DNA from: Bacillota bacterium
Lineage (GTDB): Bacteria > Bacillota_A > Clostridia > Tissierellales > Peptoniphilaceae
NCBI GenBank assembly: GCA_023443045.1
Contig: JAEZWK010000023.1
Location: 1-64,000, forward strand
DNA: 64,000 bases
Reading direction: 5' to 3'
Shown: positions 19,494 to 28,233 of the stretch, in pieces
Layout of the letters: every line of letters begins with the position of its first letter
How positions within the stretch are numbered: the stretch's first letter is position 1
The notes under the pieces: generated by a model
Databases searched by the model: none
Told to the model about the DNA's origin: nothing
Seen by the model: only the letters and a program-made list of their open reading frames with translations
Made by a program: the position numbers and the translations under genes

Positions 19494-20867
19494 TTATTTT
19501 TTATCTAAATTTTCTCTTTCCAACCTTTCTTGCTCAAGAGTTTTATTTGGTAATACTATATTTAATACAAAAACAACTATTGTAGCTAATATTACTGGAG
19601 AAGATGTAAATATCATCTTAGCTGTAGCTGATAAATATTGTGTAGCTTCAGGAACACTAACTATACCCATTCCAAGCGCAACACCTAAACCTACTATAGT
19701 TGCATTTCTCATACTCATTTCTTGACTTGTAATCAATTTAATTCCATTCATAGTAATTTGAGCAAATACAGAAATTGTAGCGCCTCCAATTACACATTGT
19801 GGAATACTCATCATAAGACCACCAAATTTAGGAACAAATCCAGCAACTAAAATTATAATTCCAGTTATGGCTAATACTCTTCTAGCTATTACTTTGGTTT
19901 GTGATACGATTCCTACGTTTTGGGAGTATGTTGCTGTAGGTAAAGCTCCTATCAAACTTCCTATTAATGAGGAAATACCATTTGCTTTTATTGCGCCTGC
20001 AATTTCTGTATCAGATGGCTCTCTATCCATTCCACCAATTGTTGTAGATGATATATCTCCTACTGCCTGCACTGAATTAACAACATACATAATTGCCATT
20101 GTCAAAACTGCTCCAATTGGAAACTCAGGTTTAAATGGTAAAAATTTTGGTAGTGTAAACCAACTAGCTGTAGTAACATTACTAAATGACATAAAATCTG
20201 GAACGAAAAATTGATTTATAATCAAGCTAAGTACATATCCAGAAACTATACCTATCAAAATAGCGCAGAGTTTTATCAACCCTTTTCCATACATATTGCA
20301 TGCTAACACCACTAGTAAAGTAAAAACTGCAACTCCAAATGTCCATGGTGAACCGAAGTGTGAATTTCCTGCTCCTCCTGCCATATATCTAACAGCAACT
20401 GGATACAATGAAAGTCCTATTGTAAGTACAACCGTTCCAGAAACAATTGGCGGGAAAAATTTTCTGATCTTCCCAATACCTAATCCTACAACAAACGCAA
20501 CTATACCTCCTACCAATTGCGCACCAAAAATTGCACCATATCCAAAGTTTTTACCTATTTCCAACAAAATGGGAATATATGCAAAACTAACCCCCATAAT
20601 TACCGGAAGTTTAGCACCAATTTTTAGTACAGGATATAGTTGTAATAATGTTGCAATAGCAGCTATAAACATTCCTGCTTGAATAATGTACACAGCTTCT
20701 TCTGGTGAAACTGCAAATGGTGTACCTTTTAAAGTATTTGTAAGAACTAAGCTAGGTAATGCATTTCCTACTAACATAGCTAAAAAGTGTTGTAAAGCTA
20801 TTGGAAATGATTGGCCTAATGATGGTCTTCCATCCAAATGAAATAAACTATTATTTTTTTTATCCAT
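19494..20867 (-). CDS. NCS2-family nucleobase (xanthine/urate) permease
   Basis: A 457-residue membrane protein with about 14 hydrophobic segments. It has NCS2 (uracil/xanthine:H+ symporter) features: QHFLAMLVGNALPSLV at the N-terminus, and GALPTATYSQNVGIVSQTKV as the conserved helix-10 region. The QNVG form is typical of xanthine/urate-type rather than uracil permeases. It lies immediately upstream of the catabolic operon and most likely imports its substrate. It has its own promoter and a strong AGGAGG. No guanine riboswitch is present in the short 5' leader. Confidence 0.88.
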   Translation of the reverse strand: MDKKNNSLFHLDGRPSLGQSFPIALQHFLAMLVGNALPSLVLTNTLKGTPFAVSPEEAVYIIQAGMFIAAIATLLQLYPVLKIGAKLPVIMGVSFAYIPILLEIGKNFGYGAIFGAQLVGGIVAFVVGLGIGKIRKFFPPIVSGTVVLTIGLSLYPVAVRYMAGGAGNSHFGSPWTFGVAVFTLLVVLACNMYGKGLIKLCAILIGIVSGYVLSLIINQFFVPDFMSFSNVTTASWFTLPKFLPFKPEFPIGAVLTMAIMYVVNSVQAVGDISSTTIGGMDREPSDTEIAGAIKANGISSLIGSLIGALPTATYSQNVGIVSQTKVIARRVLAITGIIILVAGFVPKFGGLMMSIPQCVIGGATISVFAQITMNGIKLITSQEMSMRNATIVGLGVALGMGIVSVPEATQYLSATAKMIFTSSPVILATIVVFVLNIVLPNKTLEQERLERENLDKK

Positions 20868-20884
20868 AAAAACCTCCTATATAA

Positions 20885-20913
20885 AATATAACAACTATTA
20901 TCTAAAATGTAAA
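20885..20913 (-). promoter_or_regulatory. Promoter of the NCS2 permease
   Basis: TTTACA (20908-20913) and TATATT (20885-20890) are 17 bp apart on the minus strand. The 5' leader is only about 10 bases long and contains the AGGAGG. Confidence 0.65.
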
Positions 20914-20976
20914 TATAAAAAAATATAATTCATTACAGTAAAACTTAAATAATAAAAAAGTCTTATTTTTTGTAAG

Positions 20977-20996
20977 TGGTTAAGCCTGTTTAACCA
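20977..20996. promoter_or_regulatory. Candidate operator: perfect inverted repeat between divergent transporters
   Basis: TGGTTAA-GCCTGT-TTAACCA is a perfect 7-bp inverted repeat with a 6-bp centre. It lies about 64 bp upstream of the permease -35 and in the 376-bp gap shared with the divergent DMT gene. No T-run follows on either strand, so it is more like a protein site than a terminator. The rest of the gap (20868-21243) is AT-rich, with two promoters and no gene. Confidence 0.45.
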
Positions 20997-21149
20997 TTTC
21001 TAGGTGAATAAATAATAAATTTTTATTAATAAATTTTTTACCAATTTTATTAGTGCTTGTTTTCACTTTTCTTTTTTTTATTTATGATTTTTGTATAATT
21101 AGTTTACATATTGAAAAAATGCGTTTTTTTATTGTTCAAAAAATTATAT

Positions 21150-21178
21150 TTGACTTTATATAATAAAGATTATAAAAT
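21150..21178 (+). promoter_or_regulatory. Promoter of the DMT transporter
   Basis: TTGACT (21150-21155) and TAAAAT (21173-21178) are 17 bp apart, giving a leader of roughly 60 bases before the ATG at 21244. Confidence 0.6.
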
Positions 21179-21209
21179 ATTATTAGAATTTTTAAGTTTA
21201 GAGATTTTT

Positions 21210-21231
21210 TTCTCACATAATTCTCACATAA
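21210..21231 (+). repeat. Tandem direct repeat in the DMT leader
   Basis: The 11-mer TTCTCACATAA occurs twice back to back (21210-21220 and 21221-21231), ending a few bases before AGGAGGT of the DMT gene. It could be a regulator or RNA-binding site, or a slipped-strand duplication. Confidence 0.6.
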
Positions 21232-21243
21232 ATAGGAGGTAGT

Positions 21244-22434
21244 ATGAATCAGAATAAATTTTTAGGATACTTAGCCGCTCTTGGTTATGCGTGTATAATT
21301 GGTTTTTCATTTATTTTTGTTAAGGATATTTTGACAGCTACAGATCCACTTAATCTTTTAACTGTAAGATTTTTTATAGCTTTTTTATTTTTATTATTAT
21401 TGTATCCATTTTACAAGAATAGCGTAAATCTAAATCCAGAAAAGATAAAGAAATTGATGATAGCGGGTATTTTTTATCCTTTAACTTTTTTTACTTTTCA
21501 AGCTTTTGCTTTAAATGTATCTACCTCTATAGAAGTTGGCGCTGTACAGGCTACAGCTCCTATAATAACTCTAATTTTAGCCAGTATTTTTCTTAAGGAG
21601 AAAACTAATTTTTTACAAAAGTCATCAGTTATAATTTGTGTATTAGGTGTTTTATACATTATGATTATGAAGTTTATAAAAAATGCAGCGCCTGATTTTA
21701 CTGGTATTTTAATTGCGTTTATCGGGACAATTGGATTTTCTATTTATACAGTCTATTCGCGACCTTTGAACAAGATTTGTTCTAACTATGAAATGCTTTT
21801 AGTAATTGTAGGGGAAACTTTTTTCTTGTTACTAATAGCTACTTTATGTAAAAATATTTATCATGGCACTTTTAGCTCTTTACTAATTCCTTTATCTACA
21901 AAAGATTTTATAATTGCTGTTTTATATTTAGCTTTTTTAAGTACTATAGCAAGTGGGTTCCTCATAAACTTTGCTCTTAAAAATATTTCGTCTTCACAGA
22001 TGGTTGTATTTAACAACTTAGGCACTGTTATTCAAATTTTAGCAGGTGTTATAATTCTTGGTGAAACACTATTTCCATCTCATATTATCGGATCCATCCT
22101 CATCATTTCTGGAATTTTAGGTGTTAATCTATTGGGTAATACAGATAATATTATTAATTATATTCCAAAATTTTATTTGATAAGTGGAATTCTTTCTCTA
22201 TTTGCCGGGGTATTTACTTTCTTTATGGGTGTTCAGAATATGAGTAGCGCATATATAAATTTTAATAATTTAGAGTATATAGATAAAACCATTATAGATC
22301 TTATTAATATTTCAAATAATTATGCTACCAATTTTTATATTATTACTTTAATATTTATAGTTTTTGCTATGGGATTATTTATTCTTTATTATCACAGTAA
22401 AAAAGAGCAATACTACAAATTATCTTGTAAATAA
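21244..22434 (+). CDS. DMT-superfamily (EamA) transporter with extra C-terminal segment
   Basis: A 396-residue membrane protein. Residues of about 5-290 show two EamA repeats with about ten hydrophobic segments (first repeat GFSFIFVKDIL..., second starting near FTGILIAFIGTIGFSIYTVY). Typical EamA exporters stop near 300 residues. This one continues with two further hydrophobic segments (about 305-330 and 365-385) and a lysine-rich tail. The family exports metabolites such as amino acids or nucleosides; the substrate is unknown. It is divergent from the purine permease. The start is set by AGGAGGTAGT. Confidence 0.82.
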   Translation: MNQNKFLGYLAALGYACIIGFSFIFVKDILTATDPLNLLTVRFFIAFLFLLLLYPFYKNSVNLNPEKIKKLMIAGIFYPLTFFTFQAFALNVSTSIEVGAVQATAPIITLILASIFLKEKTNFLQKSSVIICVLGVLYIMIMKFIKNAAPDFTGILIAFIGTIGFSIYTVYSRPLNKICSNYEMLLVIVGETFFLLLIATLCKNIYHGTFSSLLIPLSTKDFIIAVLYLAFLSTIASGFLINFALKNISSSQMVVFNNLGTVIQILAGVIILGETLFPSHIIGSILIISGILGVNLLGNTDNIINYIPKFYLISGILSLFAGVFTFFMGVQNMSSAYINFNNLEYIDKTIIDLINISNNYATNFYIITLIFIVFAMGLFILYYHSKKEQYYKLSCK

Positions 22435-22442
22435 TTTTGCAA

Positions 22443-22478
22443 TAAAAAAAGTCTAGTAAACCTAGACTTCTTTTTTTT
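22443..22478. terminator. Bidirectional terminator between DMT gene and pbuG
   Basis: An 8-bp perfect stem AAGTCTAG/CTAGACTT (22449-22456 with 22462-22469) has T-rich tracts on both sides (plus strand TTCTTTTTTTT, minus strand T7). It serves the convergent DMT gene and the purE...pbuG operon, whose stop codon lies at 22477-22479. Confidence 0.9.
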
Positions 22479-23772
22479 ATAAGAATATAAATCTTAGTAC
22501 AAATAATAGTGATAATACCCACATTAGAGGTGAAACTTCTTTATATCTGCCACTTACAGTTTTGATGATGGTATAAGAAATAATTCCAAATACAATTCCT
22601 TCAGCAATAGAATAAGCAAATGGCATCATAACAATTGCAAAGAAAGCTGGAATTGCTTCTGTAGGATCTTTGAAATTGATTTCAGTTACAGGTGTTAACA
22701 TAAATAGTCCAACTAAAATTAGTGCAGGTGCTGTCGCTTGTGTTGGTATAATTCCAAAAATCGGAGCAATGAATAATGATAATGCAAATAGAATTGCTGT
22801 AGTTAATGATGTAAGTCCAGTTCTTCCACCTTCTGCAACTCCAGCAGAACTTTCAACAAATGTTGTTACTGTAGAAGTACCCATACATGCTCCAAATACA
22901 GTTCCTACCGCATCTGATACCAATGCTCTTCCAACTCTTGGGAGTCTTCCTTTCTCATCAAGCATTCCTGTTTTACTAGCTACACCTGCCAAAGTTCCAA
23001 CAGTATCAAAGATATCTACGAATAAAAATGTAAATATACACACTAACATATCAAATGATAAAATTTGATCTTTTCCTACAAATTGGAAAGCTACATTTTT
23101 TATTGATGGTGGTAAACTAAACAAACTAAAATTCTCAGGAATTACTGTAACTCCCATAGGAATTCCGATCAACGTTGTTGCTATGATACCTATAAGTAAT
23201 GCACCTTTTACATTTTTAGCATGTAATATTGCTGTGATTAAAATTCCTATAATTGCTAGCAATACACCAGAATCTGTTATATGTCCCAATGATGTAATGG
23301 TTCCATTTCCAGAAACAATTATTCCGGCATTTGTTAGTCCTAAAAATGTTATAAATAATCCAATACCTACTCCTACAGCTTTTTTTAGAGATACTGGAAT
23401 AAGATTAAAAATCATTTCTCTGACTTTTAATGCACCTAAAATAATAAATATAATACCTTCAATAAGTACTGCGGTTAGTGCAAATTGCCAGCTGTGTCCT
23501 AATCCAATAACTACTGTAGCAAAAAATGCATTAAGTCCCATACCAGGAGCTAAAGCAAAAGGATATTTAGCATATAGCGCCATGATAATTGTTGCTACAA
23601 AAGCTGATAGTGCTGTTGCAGTAAAAACTCCACTAGCATCCATTCCAGTACTACCTAAGATCCCAGGGTTAACAGCTAAAATATAAGCCATTGTCATAAA
23701 TGTTGTAATACCTGCTAGAATTTCAGTTTTTACATCTGTGTTGTGTTCTTTCAATCGAAAAAACTTCTCCAT
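22477..23772 (-). CDS. pbuG: Hypoxanthine/guanine permease (AzgA/PbuG family)
   Basis: A 431-residue AzgA-like permease. The N-terminus reads TEILAGITTFMTMAYILAVNP and is followed by FATVVIGLGHSW. The conserved FVDIFDTVGTLAGVA and GTSTVTTFVESSAGVAEGGRTGL segments mark the guanine/hypoxanthine/adenine branch. About 12-14 membrane segments are present. It begins 10 bp after purH with a good AGGAGG, so it is the last gene of the pur operon. Salvage uptake is therefore co-controlled with de novo synthesis by the upstream riboswitch. Confidence 0.9.
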   Translation of the reverse strand: MEKFFRLKEHNTDVKTEILAGITTFMTMAYILAVNPGILGSTGMDASGVFTATALSAFVATIIMALYAKYPFALAPGMGLNAFFATVVIGLGHSWQFALTAVLIEGIIFIILGALKVREMIFNLIPVSLKKAVGVGIGLFITFLGLTNAGIIVSGNGTITSLGHITDSGVLLAIIGILITAILHAKNVKGALLIGIIATTLIGIPMGVTVIPENFSLFSLPPSIKNVAFQFVGKDQILSFDMLVCIFTFLFVDIFDTVGTLAGVASKTGMLDEKGRLPRVGRALVSDAVGTVFGACMGTSTVTTFVESSAGVAEGGRTGLTSLTTAILFALSLFIAPIFGIIPTQATAPALILVGLFMLTPVTEINFKDPTEAIPAFFAIVMMPFAYSIAEGIVFGIISYTIIKTVSGRYKEVSPLMWVLSLLFVLRFIFL

Positions 23773-23781
23773 ATTTCCTCC

Positions 23782-25305
23782 TTAATGTTTGAAATGTCTT
23801 TGACCAGTAAATACCATAGAAAGTCCAAGTTCATCACAGGCATCTATAGAAATCTGATCTTTTATGCTTCCACCTGGTTGAAGGATGGAAGTAATTCCGG
23901 ATTCTGCTAAAAGTCTTACACAATCATCAAATGGAAAAAATCCATCAGATGCAAGTACTGCACCTTCTACAGAATCTGAAGATTGTTTTAAAGCGGCGTT
24001 AACCGCAAAAAACCTATTTACACTTCCCAAGCCTATACCAATCGTCTTTTTGTTTTTTACTATAACAACTGCATTTGATTTTGCATTTTTTACTACTTTT
24101 TCAGCAAATAGTAAATCTTCCATTTCTTCTTTACTTGGGGATTTTTTTGTAACTACTTTTATATTATTGTCTTCAATTTTATCTAATTCTTGGACTGTAG
24201 CTTTTCCTGATGCAAATTTAATATCTAATTCATCTACACTTTTCATGAGATTAGGTATTTCTAAAACTCTTAAATTCTTTTTTGCTTTTAATACTTCAAG
24301 TGCTTCATTAGAAAATTTAGGAGCAATAACTATTTCTAAAAATATTTCGACTAATTTTTCTGCAATCTCCTTATTTACCTCACCATTTAATGCTACTATT
24401 CCACCAAAAATGGATTCACTATCAGCGCTATAACATCCCATATATGCATCGAATAAATTATCAGACTCACTTACTCCACAAGGATTAGCATGCTTTACAG
24501 CAACACATGCAGGTTTATCAAATAATCTGATTATATTCATAGCAGCACTTGCGTCATTGTAATTATTAAATGATAATTCTTTTCCCTGATGTAAAATTGC
24601 ATTTTTAAACGCGTTATCTAAACCATCAAAAACATCATATACATATGCCTCTTGGTGTGGGTTTTCACCATATCTAAGATTTTCTTTATTTTCTAATGCT
24701 ATAGTATATTTTTTAGGAAATTTTATATTATTTTGTTCGTTAAAGAATTTAGCGATCCACGCATCATAATTGGCTGTAAGATTAAAAGCTTCTCCAGCTA
24801 AAAATTTTCTAGTTTCAAGTGTAGTATTACCATTATCTTCAATTTCTTTTTGAACTAATTCCATTTGAGAGCAATCTGTAATAATAGTTGTATATTTATA
24901 ATTTTTTGCAGTAGCCCTTATCATAGAAGGTCCACCAATATCTATTTTTTCAATTATTTCATCAATATCATCTGTATTTAGGTATGTTTCTTTGAAAGGA
25001 TATAGATTATTAACTACTATATCAATAGCTTTGAAACCATTTTCCAAAAGTTCTTTTACGTCTGTAGTATTTTCACGTCTATACAAAATTCCAGCATGAA
25101 TTGCAGGATGTAAAGTTTTTACTCTTCCGGATAACATATCTTTAAAATGTGTATATTCACTCACATCTATAGCGTTAACTCCACTATCTAAAAGATACTT
25201 AAGAGTTCCGCCTGTAGACAAAATTTTATAGCCTTTAACTTCTAAAAATTTAGCAAATTGTTCAATGCCATTTTTATCATAACAAGAAAATAACGCATAT
25301 TTCAT
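23782..25305 (-). CDS. purH: PurH: AICAR transformylase / IMP cyclohydrolase
   Basis: A bifunctional enzyme of 507 residues from the chosen start. The N-terminal MGS-like IMP cyclohydrolase domain starts MKYALFSCYDKNG and includes LSTGGTLKYL and KTLHPAIHAGIL. The C-terminal AICAR transformylase includes VAVKHANPCGV and ASDGFFPFDD, ending in FTGQRHFKH. The start at 25305 is preferred because its ATG overlaps the purN stop (ATGA) and is preceded by GGAGG. It performs the last two steps to IMP using 10-formyl-tetrahydrofolate. Confidence 0.96.
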   Translation of the reverse strand: MKYALFSCYDKNGIEQFAKFLEVKGYKILSTGGTLKYLLDSGVNAIDVSEYTHFKDMLSGRVKTLHPAIHAGILYRRENTTDVKELLENGFKAIDIVVNNLYPFKETYLNTDDIDEIIEKIDIGGPSMIRATAKNYKYTTIITDCSQMELVQKEIEDNGNTTLETRKFLAGEAFNLTANYDAWIAKFFNEQNNIKFPKKYTIALENKENLRYGENPHQEAYVYDVFDGLDNAFKNAILHQGKELSFNNYNDASAAMNIIRLFDKPACVAVKHANPCGVSESDNLFDAYMGCYSADSESIFGGIVALNGEVNKEIAEKLVEIFLEIVIAPKFSNEALEVLKAKKNLRVLEIPNLMKSVDELDIKFASGKATVQELDKIEDNNIKVVTKKSPSKEEMEDLLFAEKVVKNAKSNAVVIVKNKKTIGIGLGSVNRFFAVNAALKQSSDSVEGAVLASDGFFPFDDCVRLLAESGITSILQPGGSIKDQISIDACDELGLSMVFTGQRHFKH

Positions 25306-25868
25306 GATTGCCTCCATATTGTTTTAATTGCCATAGAAAATAATTTATGCTCTACTGATAAAACTTTTTTTTGTATTTCTTCAGGAGAGCAAGCATCCCT
25401 AATGTCCACGTGACCTTGTAAAATTATTTTGCCTCCATCAATTTTTTCATTTACATAATGAACAGTAGCACCTGAAATAGAGTCGCCATTTTTAAAAACT
25501 TCTTCGTGTACATTCATTCCATACATACCTTTTCCGCCATATTTAGGAAGTAAAGACGGATGAATATTTATTATCAAAGGAGCACTGTCAATAAATGTTT
25601 TAGGTAAAATTTTTAAAAATCCTGCCAAAATAATTAGATCTATCCTCTCTTTTTCTATAAATTCTGATAGAAAATCGATATAATCTCTTCCTAAATATTT
25701 GTTGTAAATATTTTTATTTCCAGCTTTTTCTAATGCTAAAGCATCTTTTCTGTCGGAAAAAACCCCACGTATATTTAATATATCACTACAGTTTTTAATA
25801 ATTGAATCCATATTTGTCCCGCTTCCGGAAACCATTATTACAGTGTTTAAAGGTCTTTTATTATACAT
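25302..25868 (-). CDS. purN: PurN: phosphoribosylglycinamide formyltransferase
   Basis: A 188-residue GAR transformylase with IMVSGSGTNMDSII at the N-terminus (phosphate loop), LAGFLKILP, and the catalytic INIHPSLLPKYGGKGMYG segment. GATVHYV gives the catalytic His and IDGGKII follows. It uses 10-formyl-tetrahydrofolate for step three of purine synthesis. It overlaps purM by 22 bp and purH by 4 bp. Confidence 0.95.
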   Translation of the reverse strand: MYNKRPLNTVIMVSGSGTNMDSIIKNCSDILNIRGVFSDRKDALALEKAGNKNIYNKYLGRDYIDFLSEFIEKERIDLIILAGFLKILPKTFIDSAPLIINIHPSLLPKYGGKGMYGMNVHEEVFKNGDSISGATVHYVNEKIDGGKIILQGHVDIRDACSPEEIQKKVLSVEHKLFSMAIKTIWRQS

Positions 25869-26878
25869 GATTCTTCTTTCTTTTCGGTAATTTCTCCTAG
25901 AATTACAGGTATTTCTCCTATACTTTTTAGATGATTTATAAAATCTTCTGATTGAGAACTATCTACTGCAAAAACCATACCTATACCCATATTAAAAGTT
26001 CCATACATTTCTTTTAACTCAATATTACCTTTTTCCTGTAAAAAATCAAAAATTAAATTTTTAGGTATATCTTTTACTGTCAAAACAGCTGAGAATTCAT
26101 TTTCATCAAACATTCGTGGAATATTTTCATAAAAACCACCACCAGTAATATGACTGATACCATGTATATCGAACTTTTCTAAAGATGTAAGCACGGCATT
26201 TTTATAAATTCTGGTAGGTGTGAGGAGCACCTCTCCTATTGTTTTATCAGTATCATAAAGTTTGGTATTTAAATCGATATTGTTAATTTCTAGAATTTTT
26301 CTAACCAAACTAAATCCATTGGAATGAACTCCTGATGAAGTTATGGCTATTAGAATATCACCTTTTTTAATTTTTTTAGAAGAAATAATTTTATCTTCTT
26401 CTACAACCCCTACACAAAAACCTGCAATATCATACTCGCCTTCTTTGTAAAATCCTGGCATTTCAGCAGTTTCTCCACCAATTAAGGAACAATTTGCCTC
26501 GTTACATCCATTAGATACACCTTCAACAATTGAAGCCATTTTTTCAGGGATTAACTCAGAACATGCAATATAATCTAAAAAGAAAAGTGGTTCTGCCCCT
26601 TGACATAAAATATCATTTACACACATGGCAACAGCATCTATACCTATTGTATTGTGGACATCTAAATCAAAAGCTAATTTAAGTTTTGTACCAACTCCAT
26701 CAGTACCACTAACTAAAACAGGATTATTATATTTTTTTAATTTAAACATTCCACTAAAACCACCCAAGTCACTTAAAACTTCTTCTCTTTTTGTTTCGTG
26801 AATAAATTTTTTAATCAATCTAACTTCTTCATAACCCTTGTTTTTATCAACACCAGCGTCTTTATAAGAAATAGACAT
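25847..26878 (-). CDS. purM: PurM: AIR synthetase
   Basis: A 343-residue phosphoribosylformylglycinamidine cyclo-ligase. It starts SISYKDAGVDKNKGYE. Further signatures are GTDGVGTKLKLAFD, IGIDAVAMCVNDILCQGAEPL, LIGGETAEMPGFY and HSNGFSLVR. The domain order is complete for the family. It starts 9 bp after purF with AAGGAGG. Confidence 0.96.
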   Translation of the reverse strand: MSISYKDAGVDKNKGYEEVRLIKKFIHETKREEVLSDLGGFSGMFKLKKYNNPVLVSGTDGVGTKLKLAFDLDVHNTIGIDAVAMCVNDILCQGAEPLFFLDYIACSELIPEKMASIVEGVSNGCNEANCSLIGGETAEMPGFYKEGEYDIAGFCVGVVEEDKIISSKKIKKGDILIAITSSGVHSNGFSLVRKILEINNIDLNTKLYDTDKTIGEVLLTPTRIYKNAVLTSLEKFDIHGISHITGGGFYENIPRMFDENEFSAVLTVKDIPKNLIFDFLQEKGNIELKEMYGTFNMGIGMVFAVDSSQSEDFINHLKSIGEIPVILGEITEKKEESCIIKDL

Positions 26879-26887
26879 ATATCCTCC

Positions 26888-28231
26888 TTACACAGTTCCT
26901 TCTGGGAATTTTCCCGTAAAACATCCTTCAGTAAAATCATTTCCACCACAAGCTTCAAACAGTCCATCTAACGAAATATATTCCAAAGTATCACAATGTA
27001 GCATCTGCGTTACTTCATCCTTTGTAAAATTAGCCGCAATCAATTCTTTAGTTGTAGGAGTATCCATAACTAAATTAGATGAATATAAAACCGGTGGACT
27101 ACCAACTCTTACATGAACTTCCTTAGCACCAGCATCTTTTAGCATCTGCACGGTTCTTTTCATAGTTGTACCTCTAACGATAGAATCATCCAATAATACA
27201 ACTTTTTTATTTAAAATATGTTCTCTCAATGGATTTAATTTTATTTTTACTCCAATATCCCTCATACTTTGATCAGGCTGAATAAAAGTTCTACCTACAT
27301 ATCTATTTTTAATAATTCCCTCCGCATAAGGAATTTTAGATTCTTCAGCGTAACCAATTGCAAAAGGAATACCACTATCAGGAGCCGCAATAACAAGATC
27401 TGCTTCTATTGGATGTTCTTTTGCTAAGATTTTTCCGGCATTATATCTTGCAATATAAATGGATCTACCATCTATAAGAGAATCAGGCCTTGCAATATAT
27501 ACCATTTCAAAAATTCCCAGCTTTCTTCTAGAAGGATCTCCTTTTCTTATTTGTCTTATACCATGAGTGGAAATTTCTAATATTTCACCTGGCTCAACGT
27601 CTCTTTCAAAAACAGCACCCACAGAATCAAAAGCGCATGTTTCACTTGCCACAAGATATTTACCATCTAATTTTGCTATACTTAGTGGTTTTATACCATA
27701 ATAATCTCTAGCCACATACATTTTTTCACCCGCCATTACTATGAGAGCGTAAGAACCTTTCATAATATCTATAGTATCTAGTATAGCCTGTTCAATAGAG
27801 CTTTTAAAATTTTTAGCAATCAGAGAAACTATAACCTCCGTATCTAAATTACTTCTAAAAAGAGCTCCATCATCGATTAATTGTTGTCTCAAAACAGGAG
27901 CATTAGTAATAGTTCCATCATGCACAACTCCCATAGCACCTTGTTTATAACCTGCAACTATTGGTTGTTGGTAGCTATAATCAAAACCTTCTCCTTTGGA
28001 AGCCATTCTAACATGACCTATGGCCATACTTCCAGTAAGCTTACTCATAGCATCCTCTGTTAAAACTTCACTAACCAATCCCTCGCTTTTGTGAAAATTC
28101 ATCAAACCATTATTATATACTGCAACACCACAAGATTGTTGACCTCTGTGTTGGAGTGCATACAACATATAATATAAAATCTTTGATGCACCATCTGACC
28201 CATTTACAAAGACTCCAGCAACACCACTCAT
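26888..28231 (-). CDS. purF: PurF-type amidophosphoribosyltransferase with degenerate glutaminase site
   Basis: A 447-residue protein with the Ntn glutaminase domain followed by a phosphoribosyltransferase domain. The PRPP loop VVLLDDSIVRGTTM is intact. The N-terminus reads MSGVAGVFVNG, so the expected nucleophile Cys (MCG...) is Ser. The oxyanion-hole HNG is HDG (VVHDGTITNA). The Arg (IGHVRMASKG) and Asp (LDTEVI) positions are kept. C-terminal cysteines (EACGGNDFTEGCFTGK) recall the iron-sulfur form of B. subtilis PurF, but the usual mid-domain Cys is Ser (YSSNLVMDTP). Glutamine use is doubtful; free ammonia may be the nitrogen donor (inference). The ATG follows GAGGAG and no in-frame upstream start adds a Cys. 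Confidence 0.9.
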   Translation of the reverse strand: MSGVAGVFVNGSDGASKILYYMLYALQHRGQQSCGVAVYNNGLMNFHKSEGLVSEVLTEDAMSKLTGSMAIGHVRMASKGEGFDYSYQQPIVAGYKQGAMGVVHDGTITNAPVLRQQLIDDGALFRSNLDTEVIVSLIAKNFKSSIEQAILDTIDIMKGSYALIVMAGEKMYVARDYYGIKPLSIAKLDGKYLVASETCAFDSVGAVFERDVEPGEILEISTHGIRQIRKGDPSRRKLGIFEMVYIARPDSLIDGRSIYIARYNAGKILAKEHPIEADLVIAAPDSGIPFAIGYAEESKIPYAEGIIKNRYVGRTFIQPDQSMRDIGVKIKLNPLREHILNKKVVLLDDSIVRGTTMKRTVQMLKDAGAKEVHVRVGSPPVLYSSNLVMDTPTTKELIAANFTKDEVTQMLHCDTLEYISLDGLFEACGGNDFTEGCFTGKFPEGTV

Positions 28232-28233
28232 AC

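Noticed and set aside
20868..21243. Guanine or xanthine riboswitch upstream of the nucleobase permease
   Set aside because: No purine-aptamer core or NMT1-like core was found and the predicted leader is about 10 bases.
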